Source of the DNA: Eggerthellaceae bacterium UBA3686
GTDB taxonomy: Bacteria > Actinomycetota > Coriobacteriia > Coriobacteriales > Eggerthellaceae
Assembly (NCBI GenBank): GCA_002371495.1
Contig: DFIX01000007.1
Location: 62,001 to 126,000, forward strand
Length of the DNA: 64,000 nt
Direction of reading: 5' to 3'
A model generated the notes under the pieces. The model worked only from the letters and a program-made list of their open reading frames with translations, had not been told where the DNA came from and searched no databases. The first letter of the stretch is position 1. Each line of letters opens with the position of its first letter. A program made the translations under genes and the position numbers. Positions 50,955 through 60,229 of the stretch are shown here, in pieces.

Positions 50955-51081
50955 TGCATCTCCTAACTTACCTCGTTCAACGTTCAAGCTAACTGTAGCA
51001 TCCCTAGCAGGATGCCTATTCGTATTTGGGTTTAATTATATCTTTTGTGGCCAAGCGGTAATCGAGCCGCCTGCCAAATGA

Positions 51082-51087
51082 CATAAT
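51082..51087 (+). promoter_or_regulatory. -10 box of the Tat-exported protein gene
   Basis: CATAAT is followed by 8 bases and the ATG at 51096, with no Shine-Dalgarno, suggesting a leaderless mRNA. Confidence 0.4.
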
Positions 51088-51095
51088 TCGTCTTC

Positions 51096-52451
51096 ATGAG
51101 CGAGCAAAGGCCACAACATACCCAGCAAGAAACCTACACGGTCACCGACCGCTCGGGCAATCAGACGATTCTGAGCAGGCGCGGGTTCCTATACGGAGCT
51201 GTCGGCGTCGGCGCTCTCGCCGCGGTGGGCATCGGAGCAACCATCGCAAATTCGCTTCCCGACGCGGGCGATCCGAGCGTCGAGCACCTCAACGTCCCCG
51301 AAAACGCGCTCACCAGCCTCGGAGAGCTCGACGTCATCGAGGACCCCGACGATGCCGTGCAGCTGCTACGGCGGTTCGAGCTTCCCTACGGAAGTCTGGT
51401 GTGGGTAAACGACGACGACGTAGCCGCCTGTCTACTGCCCACCGAAACCGGATCGCCTCTGGCGATGATTGGAATTCTGCAGTTGGGCAACGGCACGCTC
51501 AACACGGTTCTGCAGAAAGCGGTCGGCGCCGACGAACGTTTCGAAATCTACGACGTGCGCGCCACCGCCGAAGGCATGATTTGGACCGAGGCGAATGTGC
51601 TCGAGGGGGCATGGCGAATATATGCAGCTCCGCTGTCGGGTGCCACGCCCGGCGCAGCGACCCTCCTCGAAGAAGGGGGCGAATCCTACGAGACGCCGAC
51701 GCTCGCAGCAATCGGCAATCGGGCGTTTTGGCAGGTCTTGCCCAAGTTGCCAAATGACCAAGGCCTACCTTCGCGGCTCATGGCCGCAACATTTGGCAAA
51801 AACGACACCGCTTGCATCCTCGAATCGCAGCGCCGCATGGGAACACCGCCCTACGCGGCCCAAGATTCTATCGTCGTCACGCCTCGTGCAGACAGCTCTT
51901 CAATTTACTATCAGCTGACGAACATCTCTGCCGAAACCGGAGAGGTGCTCGACCAGCTCACGCTTCCCCATGCGATGCTGCCCCTCGAGGCGGGGTATGG
52001 GCGCAACGGGTTCATGTTCTCGTTCCCCGATATTTACGATTACGGCGGCGGCATCTCGAACTTGGGGACCTACACTCCTCTTTCGAAGCCCGATGACGGC
52101 AACTACGATTCCGCTCGGTGGTTCGGATTCAACCGCACTCCCACGGCACCTCCCGCCTGGTGCGGAAACCTGCTCATCGTCAAATCAAGCTACTCGGTAT
52201 GCGGTGTCGACCTCGACGCCAATTCGTACTTTGCCATCGACGTAGACGACGGAGCCGACACCTACGGCGATTATCTGGCCTCTTCGGGTACCCACGATAC
52301 GTTCGTCACCTACGCGAACATCGACCATACCCCCGTTGAAGGTGACGCCAAACATGTTTGCCGCGTGAAAGTATGGAAGCCGCTCACCGACGAAGAGCGC
52401 AAGCAACGGGCCGAAGAGGAGCAGCAAAGCTCCCCGACCGTCGATGCCTAG
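51096..52451 (+). CDS. Tat-exported protein of unknown function
   Basis: A 451-residue protein. A twin-arginine signal (SRRGFLYGAVGVGALAAVG, about 28-46) sends it across the membrane already folded. The rest is rich in beta-type segments with regular GxxxY/W patterns (for example EGMIWTEANVLEGAWRIYAA and RNGFMFSFPDIYDYGGG) and could be a beta-propeller, but no cofactor motif is clear. It ends in a charged tail (KQRAEEEQQSS). It lies divergent from the two-component pair with 141 bp between; regulation by that system is only a guess. Confidence 0.75.
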   Translation: MSEQRPQHTQQETYTVTDRSGNQTILSRRGFLYGAVGVGALAAVGIGATIANSLPDAGDPSVEHLNVPENALTSLGELDVIEDPDDAVQLLRRFELPYGSLVWVNDDDVAACLLPTETGSPLAMIGILQLGNGTLNTVLQKAVGADERFEIYDVRATAEGMIWTEANVLEGAWRIYAAPLSGATPGAATLLEEGGESYETPTLAAIGNRAFWQVLPKLPNDQGLPSRLMAATFGKNDTACILESQRRMGTPPYAAQDSIVVTPRADSSSIYYQLTNISAETGEVLDQLTLPHAMLPLEAGYGRNGFMFSFPDIYDYGGGISNLGTYTPLSKPDDGNYDSARWFGFNRTPTAPPAWCGNLLIVKSSYSVCGVDLDANSYFAIDVDDGADTYGDYLASSGTHDTFVTYANIDHTPVEGDAKHVCRVKVWKPLTDEERKQRAEEEQQSSPTVDA

Positions 52452-52607
52452 CATGGGCAGCAGGTTGTTCCCGCGACTCATGCTACAGCTCATCCGCTAC
52501 TCGCCCCTGCAGCGCCCCATGCCGTCTGCCCAACTGTATTGAAACCGCGTTTTAGCTGGAAAATGGTATCCTAAAGCAATCAACTACAAGCAGGGAGGAG
52601 CACTTTC

Positions 52608-53951
52608 ATGATTAGCCGCTACACGCGTCCCGAAATGGGCCGTATCTGGGAAATGCAAAACAAATTCGAAATCTGGAAAGAGATCGAAATCCTCGCCTGC
52701 GAAGCACAAGCCGAGCTTGGGAAGGCCGGGATCACGAAAGAAGAAGCTGCGTGGATTCGCGAGCATGCCGACTTCACCGTCGAGCGTATCGACGAAATCG
52801 AGCGTACGACCAACCATGACGTCATTTCGTTCTTGACCAACATGGCCGAATACATCGATGCCGACCTCCCCGAAGGCATGGAGCCCCCGAGCCGCTGGGT
52901 GCATTACGGCATGACGAGCAGCGACCTGGGCGACATGGCGCTTTGCTACCAGATAACCCAGGCGTGCGACATCATCATCGAGGATATCAAACGACTGGGC
53001 GAAACGTGCAAAGCCCGCGCGTTCGAGTTCGAGGACACCTTGTGCGTAGGCCGCACACATGGCATTTCTGCCGAGCCCATGACCTTTGGCATGAAGTTCG
53101 GAAGCTGGACCTGGATGCTCAAACGTGACCTTATCCGCATGCAGCAGGCGCGCGACATGATTGCGACAGGAGCCATTTCCGGCGCAGTCGGTTCCTATTC
53201 GAGCATTGACCCCTTTGTCGAGGAATATGTCTGCGAAAAGCTCGGCCTCACTCCCGACCCGCTATCTACGCAAGTCATCGCACGCGACCGTCATGCGCAA
53301 GTCATGTGCGCGCTCGCAACTGTTGCCGCAACGCTCGAAGCTATCGCCATGCAGGTTCGACTTCTTCAGCAAACCGACGTCATCGAAGCCGAAGAGCCGT
53401 TCAAGAAGGGCCAGAAGGGCTCTTCGGCCATGCCCCACAAGCGCAATCCCATTACCGTCGAACGCGTTTGCGGACTCTCGCGCAACGTCAAAGCCAATGC
53501 CCAAGTTGCCCTCGACAACGTGGCGCTTTGGTACGAACGCGACATCAGCCATTCAGGGACCGAGCGCACGGCCCTTGCCGACAGCTTCATCGCCCTCGAC
53601 TACATGTTCGGGAAAATGCAGCCGCTGCTCGAAGGCCTGTTCACCTACCCCGCAAAGATGGAGCACAACCTTTGGCGCACCCGCGGGCTGATCTTCAGCT
53701 CGAAGGTGCTGCTTGCGCTCGTGCAGACCGGCATCACCCGCGAAGACGCCTATCTTATCGTGCAACGCAACGCGATGCAGGTATGGGAAGACATCCAGAA
53801 CGCTGTCGACGGGCCAACGTACCGCGAGCGCCTCGAAGCCGACCCCGACGCAAATCTCACCACCGAGCAGCTCGATGAAATCTTCGACCCGTGGGCATTC
53901 CTCACCCGAAAGGATGCGATCTTTGCACGCTTGAAAGACGTCGAGTTTTAG
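52608..53951 (+). CDS. purB: Adenylosuccinate lyase
   Basis: Acts twice in purine synthesis (SAICAR to AICAR, adenylosuccinate to AMP) and in the purine nucleotide cycle. The 447 residues show MISRYTRPEMGRIWEMQNKF, TSSDLGDMALCYQ, VGRTHGISAEPMTFG (catalytic His region), and the family signature SSAMPHKRNPI (about 277) on the mobile loop. GGGAGGAGC lies before the ATG. Monocistronic, closed by a strong terminator. Confidence 0.97.
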   Translation: MISRYTRPEMGRIWEMQNKFEIWKEIEILACEAQAELGKAGITKEEAAWIREHADFTVERIDEIERTTNHDVISFLTNMAEYIDADLPEGMEPPSRWVHYGMTSSDLGDMALCYQITQACDIIIEDIKRLGETCKARAFEFEDTLCVGRTHGISAEPMTFGMKFGSWTWMLKRDLIRMQQARDMIATGAISGAVGSYSSIDPFVEEYVCEKLGLTPDPLSTQVIARDRHAQVMCALATVAATLEAIAMQVRLLQQTDVIEAEEPFKKGQKGSSAMPHKRNPITVERVCGLSRNVKANAQVALDNVALWYERDISHSGTERTALADSFIALDYMFGKMQPLLEGLFTYPAKMEHNLWRTRGLIFSSKVLLALVQTGITREDAYLIVQRNAMQVWEDIQNAVDGPTYRERLEADPDANLTTEQLDEIFDPWAFLTRKDAIFARLKDVEF

Positions 53952-53962
53952 CGCCGATGTAC

Positions 53963-53986
53963 GAAGGCCCCCGAACGGGGGCCTTT
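53963..53986 (+). terminator. Terminator of purB
   Basis: AAGGCCCCC-GAAC-GGGGGCCTT followed by TTCT (9 bp, 4-base loop), between convergent purB and cydB. Confidence 0.85.
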
Positions 53987-54036
53987 TCTATTGCCTGCAA
54001 AGCGTTAGCTTCTGCTAATCGCTCGGACCGATGCAC

Positions 54037-55065
54037 CTATTCCCGATGGTCGGGTTCTTGCAGACGGCCCCTGAACGTACGGTAAGTGAACACGTGGTAA
54101 ACCAGGACAAGGGGAACGCCTATGCAGGCGATGCCCGTCATCCAGCCAAGAGCCGTGTCGGACGAAGCCGCCGTGGCAATCGTGATCGAAGGGCCGATGC
54201 TGCCGGCAGATGCGACGACCAAATTGGGGAACATCGAGGTCGCAAGCAGGAAGACAAGCGAAAACGCCGCTATCGCCTGGGCGATGAACACGTGCAAGTC
54301 GCGTTCACCATTGCGGCCGTAGGCAATCGAGCCGACCATTGCCGCCAGGAACACGATAGCGCATGCGAACCGCGCGCCGCTCAACTCGGAAACCATGTCA
54401 GGCTGAATGAGAAAATGGCCGTACACCGACAAGAGTAGGAACAAAACAACGGCCATGAGCTGCGCCACGAAGCGGATTTTAATCGCACGGGCCCGCAAAT
54501 CGGAATCGTGGGGCGCCTTTAGGGCAATCCAAGCCCCTCCGGCGACGATGAACATGGCAAGGCCCAAAAGCCCGCACAGCAGTGTGAATGGCGTAATGAG
54601 CCCGAGAAGCGGGATGCCACTGTAATTGCCAGCTGCATCCATGGGAATGCCAGCATAGATATTGCCGACCGCGACGCCGAAGAGCACCGCGGGAAGCAAC
54701 GATCCGACGAAGAAGCAGGCGTTCCAGACCTTGGCCCATTCGGGATCGCGCGTCGCGAACTCAACTGATACCGCGCGCAGAATCAATCCGAACAGAACAA
54801 GCATTATCGCTAGGTAAAACCCCGAGAACGTCGTAGCATACGCGGGCGCGAACGCAGCAAAAAGCGCCCCTCCGGCTGTAAGCAGCCATACCTCGTTGCC
54901 ATCCCAGATAGGTCCGATGCTGTGGCGCACGAGCTCTCTTTCGCTATCGGTCTTAGCGATGAACGGGTAGAGCACACCTGCACCCAAATCGAAACCATCG
55001 AATACGAAATAACCCGCAATGAGCAGGAATATCAGGAAAAACCAGAGAACACCGAGGGCTGTCAT
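54037..55065 (-). CDS. cydB: Cytochrome bd quinol oxidase subunit II
   Basis: Partner of CydA in the terminal quinol oxidase that reduces oxygen to water at very low oxygen, without pumping. The 342 residues start MTALGVLWFFLIFLLIAGYFVFDGFDLGAG and include SIGPIWDGNEVWLLTAGGALFAAFP-like region (WDGNEVWL), the core of the family. Nine helices are expected. The ATG at 55065 starts just after the cydA stop (55067), so the two are coupled. No cydCD assembly genes follow in the window. Confidence 0.94.
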   Translation of the reverse strand: MTALGVLWFFLIFLLIAGYFVFDGFDLGAGVLYPFIAKTDSERELVRHSIGPIWDGNEVWLLTAGGALFAAFAPAYATTFSGFYLAIMLVLFGLILRAVSVEFATRDPEWAKVWNACFFVGSLLPAVLFGVAVGNIYAGIPMDAAGNYSGIPLLGLITPFTLLCGLLGLAMFIVAGGAWIALKAPHDSDLRARAIKIRFVAQLMAVVLFLLLSVYGHFLIQPDMVSELSGARFACAIVFLAAMVGSIAYGRNGERDLHVFIAQAIAAFSLVFLLATSMFPNLVVASAGSIGPSITIATAASSDTALGWMTGIACIGVPLVLVYHVFTYRTFRGRLQEPDHRE

Positions 55066-55066
55066 G

Positions 55067-56560
55067 CTACTCACCGCCTTTCGTGGAAGGTACCTCTTCG
55101 CCAACGGGTGCCGCCCCGTTGGGCTCGCCTTCGCCCGTAAGTCGATTGATGATGGCGGGCATGGCGTTTACGCCGTCAGCCGATTCGCCCGCCAGGCGCT
55201 CGGGGCCTTGCTTAACGTATTTGCCAACCAGCCGAATCCACGCAACGAATAAAAGCAGATACACGGCGCAGAATAGTACGATTGTCAACATGAGCTCGGG
55301 CGCAGTAACCGATTTCGAAGCGGCTACGTCGGTCAAAAGCGCAATGCCGTCAGGGCCCGACATCGACGGGTACACGACCCAGGGCTGGCGACCCAATTCC
55401 GCCGTAAACCAGCCTGCTTCGATGGCGGCAAACGGGAAGATGGGAGCGATGACCAGCAACTTCTGAAGCCATCTCCACCGATCGTACCTCTTGGTCACAA
55501 GCGCGATGACGAGCAACGCAATGAGCAGGACCAGAATGCCCGATACGGCCACCATCAAATGGTAAACCTGGAAAATCGCGTTTACCGGCATCGTTGCCGG
55601 ATCGAGGTCTTTAAACTGCTCGCTTTCGGAAAGCGAGTTGAGCCCCGGATACTCGGTATCGAACGTGAAAGTGGCCAGGAAGCTCGTGAAGCCCGGCAGG
55701 CCCAGGCCCAGCACTTCCTGATTGCCCTCGTCGACCCACCCGAAGAAGTACAGCGGAGGCACCTCGTCTTCGTACTGGCCCTCCATGGCAGCCAACTTGG
55801 TAGGCTGTTCCTGCCACACGCCCACCGCCGTGGCATGCGCCGAAACGAAAAGCGCGCACGTCGCAACGAGGGCAACGACCAGACCTGTTTTCAGCGTTTT
55901 CTCGGCAAAACCAAGGTGTTTTTTGTTCAGGCGGTAATACGAGGCCACCGAAATCGCAATGAGCCCGCCGATGACCAGCGCCGCCAGCACGGTATGAAGA
56001 TAACGGTTGCCCGTTGAAGGATTGAATGCTGCTCCCAAGAAGTCGACGAGAACGGCTTTCGACCCATCAGCCGAAAGCTCAGCGCCCGCCGGTGTCTGCA
56101 TCCAGGAGTTGGCAATTAGTATCCACAGGGCCGAAAGGCACGAGCCGCCCCAAACCAGCCATGACGAGATGCAGTAGAACCGAGGCGATACCTTGTCGCG
56201 GCCGAACAGCAGAACACCGAGGAATACCGACTCGAGGAAGAACGCGAACAGGGCTTCAGCTGCTAGCGGTGCGCCGAATATGTCACCGACGAAACGCGAG
56301 TAATCAGCCCAGTTGGTGCCGAACGAGAACTCCATGGTGATGCCGGTGGCAACGCCAACCGCGAACGTCGTGGTGAATATTTTCAACCAGAACCGAGCTG
56401 CCACGCCGTCCTCGGGCTCGCCCGACCTGTAATGGCGCGTTTCAGCGATTGCCGCTATCAGGCCGAGCCCTATAGAAAGCGGGACGAACACGAAGTGAAA
56501 CGCCACCGTGAGCGTAAATTGCAAGCGCGACAGGAACGCGATATCGGTAAACAGGTCCAT
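55067..56560 (-). CDS. cydA: Cytochrome bd quinol oxidase subunit I
   Basis: The 497-residue haem-bearing subunit. Seen: the N-terminal FLSRLQFTLTVAFHFVFVPLSIGL with the haem b595 His (about 18), FGTNWADYSRFVGDIFG, the quinol-loop motif EQPTKLAAMEGQYE (about 240), and GRQPWVVYPSM. The ATG at 56560 is chosen because GAAGGGG lies upstream and the family begins MDLFTDI-like. Presence in an anaerobe fits oxygen scavenging or microaerobic respiration. Confidence 0.95.
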   Translation of the reverse strand: MDLFTDIAFLSRLQFTLTVAFHFVFVPLSIGLGLIAAIAETRHYRSGEPEDGVAARFWLKIFTTTFAVGVATGITMEFSFGTNWADYSRFVGDIFGAPLAAEALFAFFLESVFLGVLLFGRDKVSPRFYCISSWLVWGGSCLSALWILIANSWMQTPAGAELSADGSKAVLVDFLGAAFNPSTGNRYLHTVLAALVIGGLIAISVASYYRLNKKHLGFAEKTLKTGLVVALVATCALFVSAHATAVGVWQEQPTKLAAMEGQYEDEVPPLYFFGWVDEGNQEVLGLGLPGFTSFLATFTFDTEYPGLNSLSESEQFKDLDPATMPVNAIFQVYHLMVAVSGILVLLIALLVIALVTKRYDRWRWLQKLLVIAPIFPFAAIEAGWFTAELGRQPWVVYPSMSGPDGIALLTDVAASKSVTAPELMLTIVLFCAVYLLLFVAWIRLVGKYVKQGPERLAGESADGVNAMPAIINRLTGEGEPNGAAPVGEEVPSTKGGE

Positions 56561-56703
56561 ATCACACCCCTTCTTTCCCAAAATCGTGCTTTTATCAGGC
56601 TGTTACATAATACCATCACAATTCGTTCGAGGCCATAGAACACAGCCGATAAAAGCATTCCGTTGGGGGCCAGAGGAATATCATTCCATGGTTATGTTAG
56701 AGT

Positions 56704-57453
56704 ATGCGTATGAAGATGCCCAACATGCCATATCCAAGTCCCGAGCCCAACTCCCCCAACATGCCGGTATGGACTCCTTCGCAGTTCAAGGCAGCAAAGA
56801 GAGGCAAGCTCGACAGCCATTTCATCGAAGAGTGCTCGCTCGGCGAGACTATCGCGAACGCGGTCTCCAACGGCGTCGCGGCAGCTCTGGCAATAGCCGC
56901 GCTCGTCATCCTCATTGTTATGGCAGTGCTTCATGGGGCAGGCGTACGCATCCTGGTAGCCCTGGCGTTTGCCGTGCCGATGCTTCTGGCGTTCCTGATG
57001 TCGACGCTCTACCATGCCTTGCCCGGCGAAACCCCCAAGAAGATCTTCAAGGTGCTGGGGCATGATTTCGTCTTCCTTTACATCGCTGGCGCGTACACGC
57101 CCTATTGCGTGCTCTTGCTCGCCGATGCGGGCGGGTTCGCATTGTGCAGCATCGAATGGTCCCTAGCTTTTGCGGGCATTCTCATCGAATCGGTTTGGCT
57201 TTCGCGGCCGCGATGGATTCCCATTGCGATATGCCTTGCCATGCTATTTGCAGGTATCGCCCTCGCACCGGCGTTTGCGTCGGCACTCGCCCCTGCCGGT
57301 TGGTGGCTCCTTATCGCAGCCGTCATTTGCTTCGGAACCGGACTGGCTTTCTACCTAGCAAGGAAAGTCTCGTATTTTTGGTTTGTATCGCACCTGGCTG
57401 TTTTAGCGGGCTCGGTGTGCCTGTTCCTATCAGTGGCGTTATTCGTTATCTAG
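56704..57453 (+). CDS. Hemolysin III / PAQR-family membrane protein
   Basis: A 249-residue protein with seven helices. Family residues are seen: SLGETIANAVSNGVAAALA (Glu in helix 1; the usual SHG is SNG here), the zinc-type STLYHALPG, HDFVFLYIAGAYTPYC and FVSHLAVLAGS near the end. PAQR proteins are hydrolase-like zinc membrane proteins, but bacterial functions are unclear. Start uncertain between 56704 and 56710. It begins a unit with the CBS and PspC genes (9 and 12-bp gaps). Confidence 0.85.
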   Translation: MRMKMPNMPYPSPEPNSPNMPVWTPSQFKAAKRGKLDSHFIEECSLGETIANAVSNGVAAALAIAALVILIVMAVLHGAGVRILVALAFAVPMLLAFLMSTLYHALPGETPKKIFKVLGHDFVFLYIAGAYTPYCVLLLADAGGFALCSIEWSLAFAGILIESVWLSRPRWIPIAICLAMLFAGIALAPAFASALAPAGWWLLIAAVICFGTGLAFYLARKVSYFWFVSHLAVLAGSVCLFLSVALFVI

Positions 57454-57462
57454 GAGTTGTTG

Positions 57463-58320
57463 ATGTCAAAAGACTCGCGGGAGGGCGATAGTCGCAAGCC
57501 CGGTTTTCTTGAGGGCTTATTTGGTCGGGGGCGCCGGCAAGTATCTGAAGACGAAATAAAAGAACTCGTCGACGATGCCGAGGAGCTTCTCGAGGACGAG
57601 AAACGCATGATCGGCGAAATTCTTGACCTTGACGAGCTAACTGTCAGCGACGTCATGCAGCCACGCGTCGACATCATTGCAGTCGAAGACACCGAGACTG
57701 TCCGCACAGCCCTAGAGCGCATGCGTGGGACCGGCTATTCGCGGCTGCCGGTGTTCCACGAGAGCCTCGACCATATAATCGGCATCGTGCGCTACAAGGA
57801 CCTGATCCCCGCAGTGCTCGACGGCGAAGTCGACGGACCCGTTACGGACTTCACGCACGATGCGCTGTTCGTGCCCGAAACCAAAGACCTGTTCCCATTG
57901 CTTTCCGAGATGCAAACGAATCGGCAACAGATGGCCATAGTCGTAGACGAGTACGGCGGCACCGATGGTTTAATAACACTCGAAGATATCGTCGAGGAAA
58001 TCGTCGGCGATATCGTCGATGAAACCGATTCCGAAACGTCGTACGTCACGGCCGTTTCGGAAAACGAATGGCAGGTCGATGGCCGCTGCCCCGTCGAGAC
58101 AGCGCGCGAGCTGGGTTGGCCGGTTGTGGAATCGGACCAGTACGAAACGATTGCAGGCTGGCTGCTCGACACGGCCGACGCCGTTCCTCAGGTTGGCGAC
58201 GAATTGCTCGTCGAGGGGTATCGATTTAAAGTACGCACCATGCGCAGGCGCCGTATTCGGTCCTTGTACGTGGCAAAGCTTTTATCGGCGGACGACGTCG
58301 ACGCTGGAACCGGCGATTAA
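57463..58320 (+). CDS. CBS-pair protein of the CorC/TlyC type without the membrane domain
   Basis: A 285-residue cytosolic protein: a charged head, two CBS motifs (VSDVMQPRVDIIAVEDTETVR and the DGPVTDFTHDALFVPETKDLFPLLSEMQ region), then the CorC_HlyC C-terminal domain (about 205-275, NEWQVDGRCPV...TIAGWLLD). VVDEYGGTDGLITLEDIVEEIVGDI is the family signature. CorC-type proteins are tied to magnesium/cobalt efflux; the DUF21 membrane part is missing, so a partner may be needed. AGGAG lies 6 bases before the ATG at 57463; the TTG at 57457 is discounted. Confidence 0.88.
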   Translation: MSKDSREGDSRKPGFLEGLFGRGRRQVSEDEIKELVDDAEELLEDEKRMIGEILDLDELTVSDVMQPRVDIIAVEDTETVRTALERMRGTGYSRLPVFHESLDHIIGIVRYKDLIPAVLDGEVDGPVTDFTHDALFVPETKDLFPLLSEMQTNRQQMAIVVDEYGGTDGLITLEDIVEEIVGDIVDETDSETSYVTAVSENEWQVDGRCPVETARELGWPVVESDQYETIAGWLLDTADAVPQVGDELLVEGYRFKVRTMRRRRIRSLYVAKLLSADDVDAGTGD

Positions 58321-58332
58321 GTCTAACAGGGG

Positions 58333-59133
58333 ATGAAATCGGCAATGGCGCAAGTTTCTTCAGACGGGAAGCTTTACCGCGCAAACGACGCCTGGCTCGG
58401 CGGGGTCTGCGCGTGCCTGGCACGTCGGTTGGACCTAGACCCGCTCATCGTAAGAATCATGACCGTGGCGATCACGTTCCTGACCCTGGGCGTCGGGGCC
58501 CTTGTGTATCTGGTGATGTGGGCACTCTTACCCCGCGAATCCGAAGATGCCGATTTATATGACGTGCATCCCGAGCAAGCTGAGTCGAGCGCGTTTGGGC
58601 TTATCGACGTCAACTCCCCCGCATTGAAATCCGTAGGAAGCCCTTCCGGCTTATCGGTTGCTTCGCGATTGGCCATCGCCGTCAGCCTGATGCTTCTGTT
58701 CTTGGCTATCTCGATGGGCGCAGCCCCCATGGTCTCGGGGTCCCACTGGTGGCAATTCTGGCCTCTGGCATGGGTTATCTGCGGTCTTTGCCTGATCATC
58801 GTACCCGTTCGCAGCCGACACGAGGTTTCCTGGCATGCGCTCGGCATAGTCATCACCTCGCTTGCGGCGGCATCTTTGCCGATGAGCTTGGGCATCGTTT
58901 CCTGGGACTCTTTCGCGCAAGCGTTCCAACGCATGTGGTTTTTGGTTGCGATAGCGATAGTCTTGTTCGCAGTCGGCACACGGCGAACCAACAACGCTCT
59001 CGTCATTGCCGGCGCTCTCATAATGGCATGCTTCTTCCTCATGGTGCTCGCGCTCTGCGCCGTGCCAGGCGACGTGAACAGCCTCGTGCTCAACATGCCT
59101 GGCGGCTACTCCATGAGCATTTCGATGGCATAA
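58333..59133 (+). CDS. PspC-domain membrane protein
   Basis: A 266-residue protein. The N-terminal PspC domain (KLYRANDAWLGGVCACLARRLDLDPLIVRIMTVAITFLTLG, then MWALLPRE) is about 13-75 and includes a membrane helix; four more hydrophobic helices follow, for about six in all. PspC proteins bind or sense membrane-stress signals. The start is uncertain: 58333 has AGGGG immediately before it, and 58345 (MAQVSSDG) is the alternative. Third gene of the unit beginning with hemolysin III. Confidence 0.82.
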   Translation: MKSAMAQVSSDGKLYRANDAWLGGVCACLARRLDLDPLIVRIMTVAITFLTLGVGALVYLVMWALLPRESEDADLYDVHPEQAESSAFGLIDVNSPALKSVGSPSGLSVASRLAIAVSLMLLFLAISMGAAPMVSGSHWWQFWPLAWVICGLCLIIVPVRSRHEVSWHALGIVITSLAAASLPMSLGIVSWDSFAQAFQRMWFLVAIAIVLFAVGTRRTNNALVIAGALIMACFFLMVLALCAVPGDVNSLVLNMPGGYSMSISMA

Positions 59134-59350
59134 GCGTTCGTTTTTCTTTTTTTGGGCAGCCGTTATATTGTGCTGACAAAGCGCCTTCAGTCGATATATT
59201 GGGCTTCTTTGCTCATTGCATGAATAAAAGCGCTTGTCAAGCGAACAAACGGTGGAGGACGGCTCCACAACAAATTGCAAGCATCTGTTCGACTGCGGTA
59301 AAATACCGACTCAGCGATGGGCTCCATCGCCAAGAAGGGTTATTTGAAAT

Positions 59351-60187
59351 ATGAGTCGGAAGCAGCCTAAACGAAGAGCCGGCAATATGGTATTTCACGC
59401 CATAGCCGGCATTTTTATTTGCGCCGTCGTGTGCGGCGTTGGTCTTGGTGCGGCTTCCGCCGACACCTCCGACGATATCGCCCGCGCGGGCGCGCTTGGT
59501 TTCGATTCCGCGACCCAAGCAGCCACTTCGACGGCAAATCTTCAAGCGGCGAGCGTCGACCCGTCCGAGAGCCCCCTCAAAGAACAGTCGGCCCTCGCAT
59601 CGACCTCTACGCGCACGATTGATTCCAGCCTGAAAATGATAGAAGACAAGGAAGAGGCAGAGCGCAAGCGCATCGCCGCCGAACGCGAGGCGGAACGCAA
59701 GCGCATAGAGGCCGAGAACGCCGCCGCACTCGAGCGCGTTCGTTCCACGAAGGCGATGCAGGGCGTTGCCTCGGCCAGCGGAGAGCCCTTCGAGTACTCG
59801 CTTCCCGCCGTCGATTGGACTGTCGGCCGCGAAGCGTTCGTCGGCGAATGGGCCGCGCGAATCGATGCGTACCTTGCCGGCTCCGCACTCGAGGGCTATG
59901 GATATGCCTTTGCCGAAGCGGCTTGGGACAACGGCGTTGATCCGCGCTGGTCGCCCGCGATATCCGACACCGAGAGTGGCAAGGGCTCAGTGTGTTTCAA
60001 GCCATGCAACGCGTGGGGCTGGGGCGAAAACGCCTGGGGCGATTGGGATACCGCCATCCGAGCTCATGTTGCAGGGCTCGCAAACGGGTACGGCTACTGC
60101 ATTACCCCCGAAGCTGCTGCTACGTACTGCCCCCCAAACACCGCATTCTGGTATTCTCACACAATCGAGCAGATGTCTTATATCTAA
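59351..60187 (+). CDS. Secreted lysozyme-like / transglycosylase-like cell-wall protein
   Basis: A 278-residue exported protein: signal peptide about 1-37 (AIAGIFICAVVCGVGLGAASA), a charged coiled coil (EEAERKRIAAEREAERKRIEAE, about 100-125), and a C-terminal domain of about 130 residues. The latter has a Glu-centred motif PAISDTESGKGSVCFKPCNAWGWG and WGDWDTAIRAHVAGLANGYG, like lysozyme-fold hydrolases in which the Glu is catalytic. Two cysteines (SVCFKPC) may form a disulfide. The function is inferred by fold-style only. AGAAGGG lies upstream. A short hairpin (59316-59332) sits in the leader. Confidence 0.7.
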   Translation: MSRKQPKRRAGNMVFHAIAGIFICAVVCGVGLGAASADTSDDIARAGALGFDSATQAATSTANLQAASVDPSESPLKEQSALASTSTRTIDSSLKMIEDKEEAERKRIAAEREAERKRIEAENAAALERVRSTKAMQGVASASGEPFEYSLPAVDWTVGREAFVGEWAARIDAYLAGSALEGYGYAFAEAAWDNGVDPRWSPAISDTESGKGSVCFKPCNAWGWGENAWGDWDTAIRAHVAGLANGYGYCITPEAAATYCPPNTAFWYSHTIEQMSYI

Positions 60188-60229
60188 GCGTGACATGACG
60201 CGCCTTTAAGGTCATGGGAAGGTGATGGT

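Noticed and set aside
59134..59350. Possible c-di-AMP (ydaO-type) riboswitch before the cell-wall hydrolase-like gene
   Set aside because: Actinobacteria often have one before such genes, but I cannot find its conserved blocks here; only a small GCGATGG/CCATCGC hairpin is seen.
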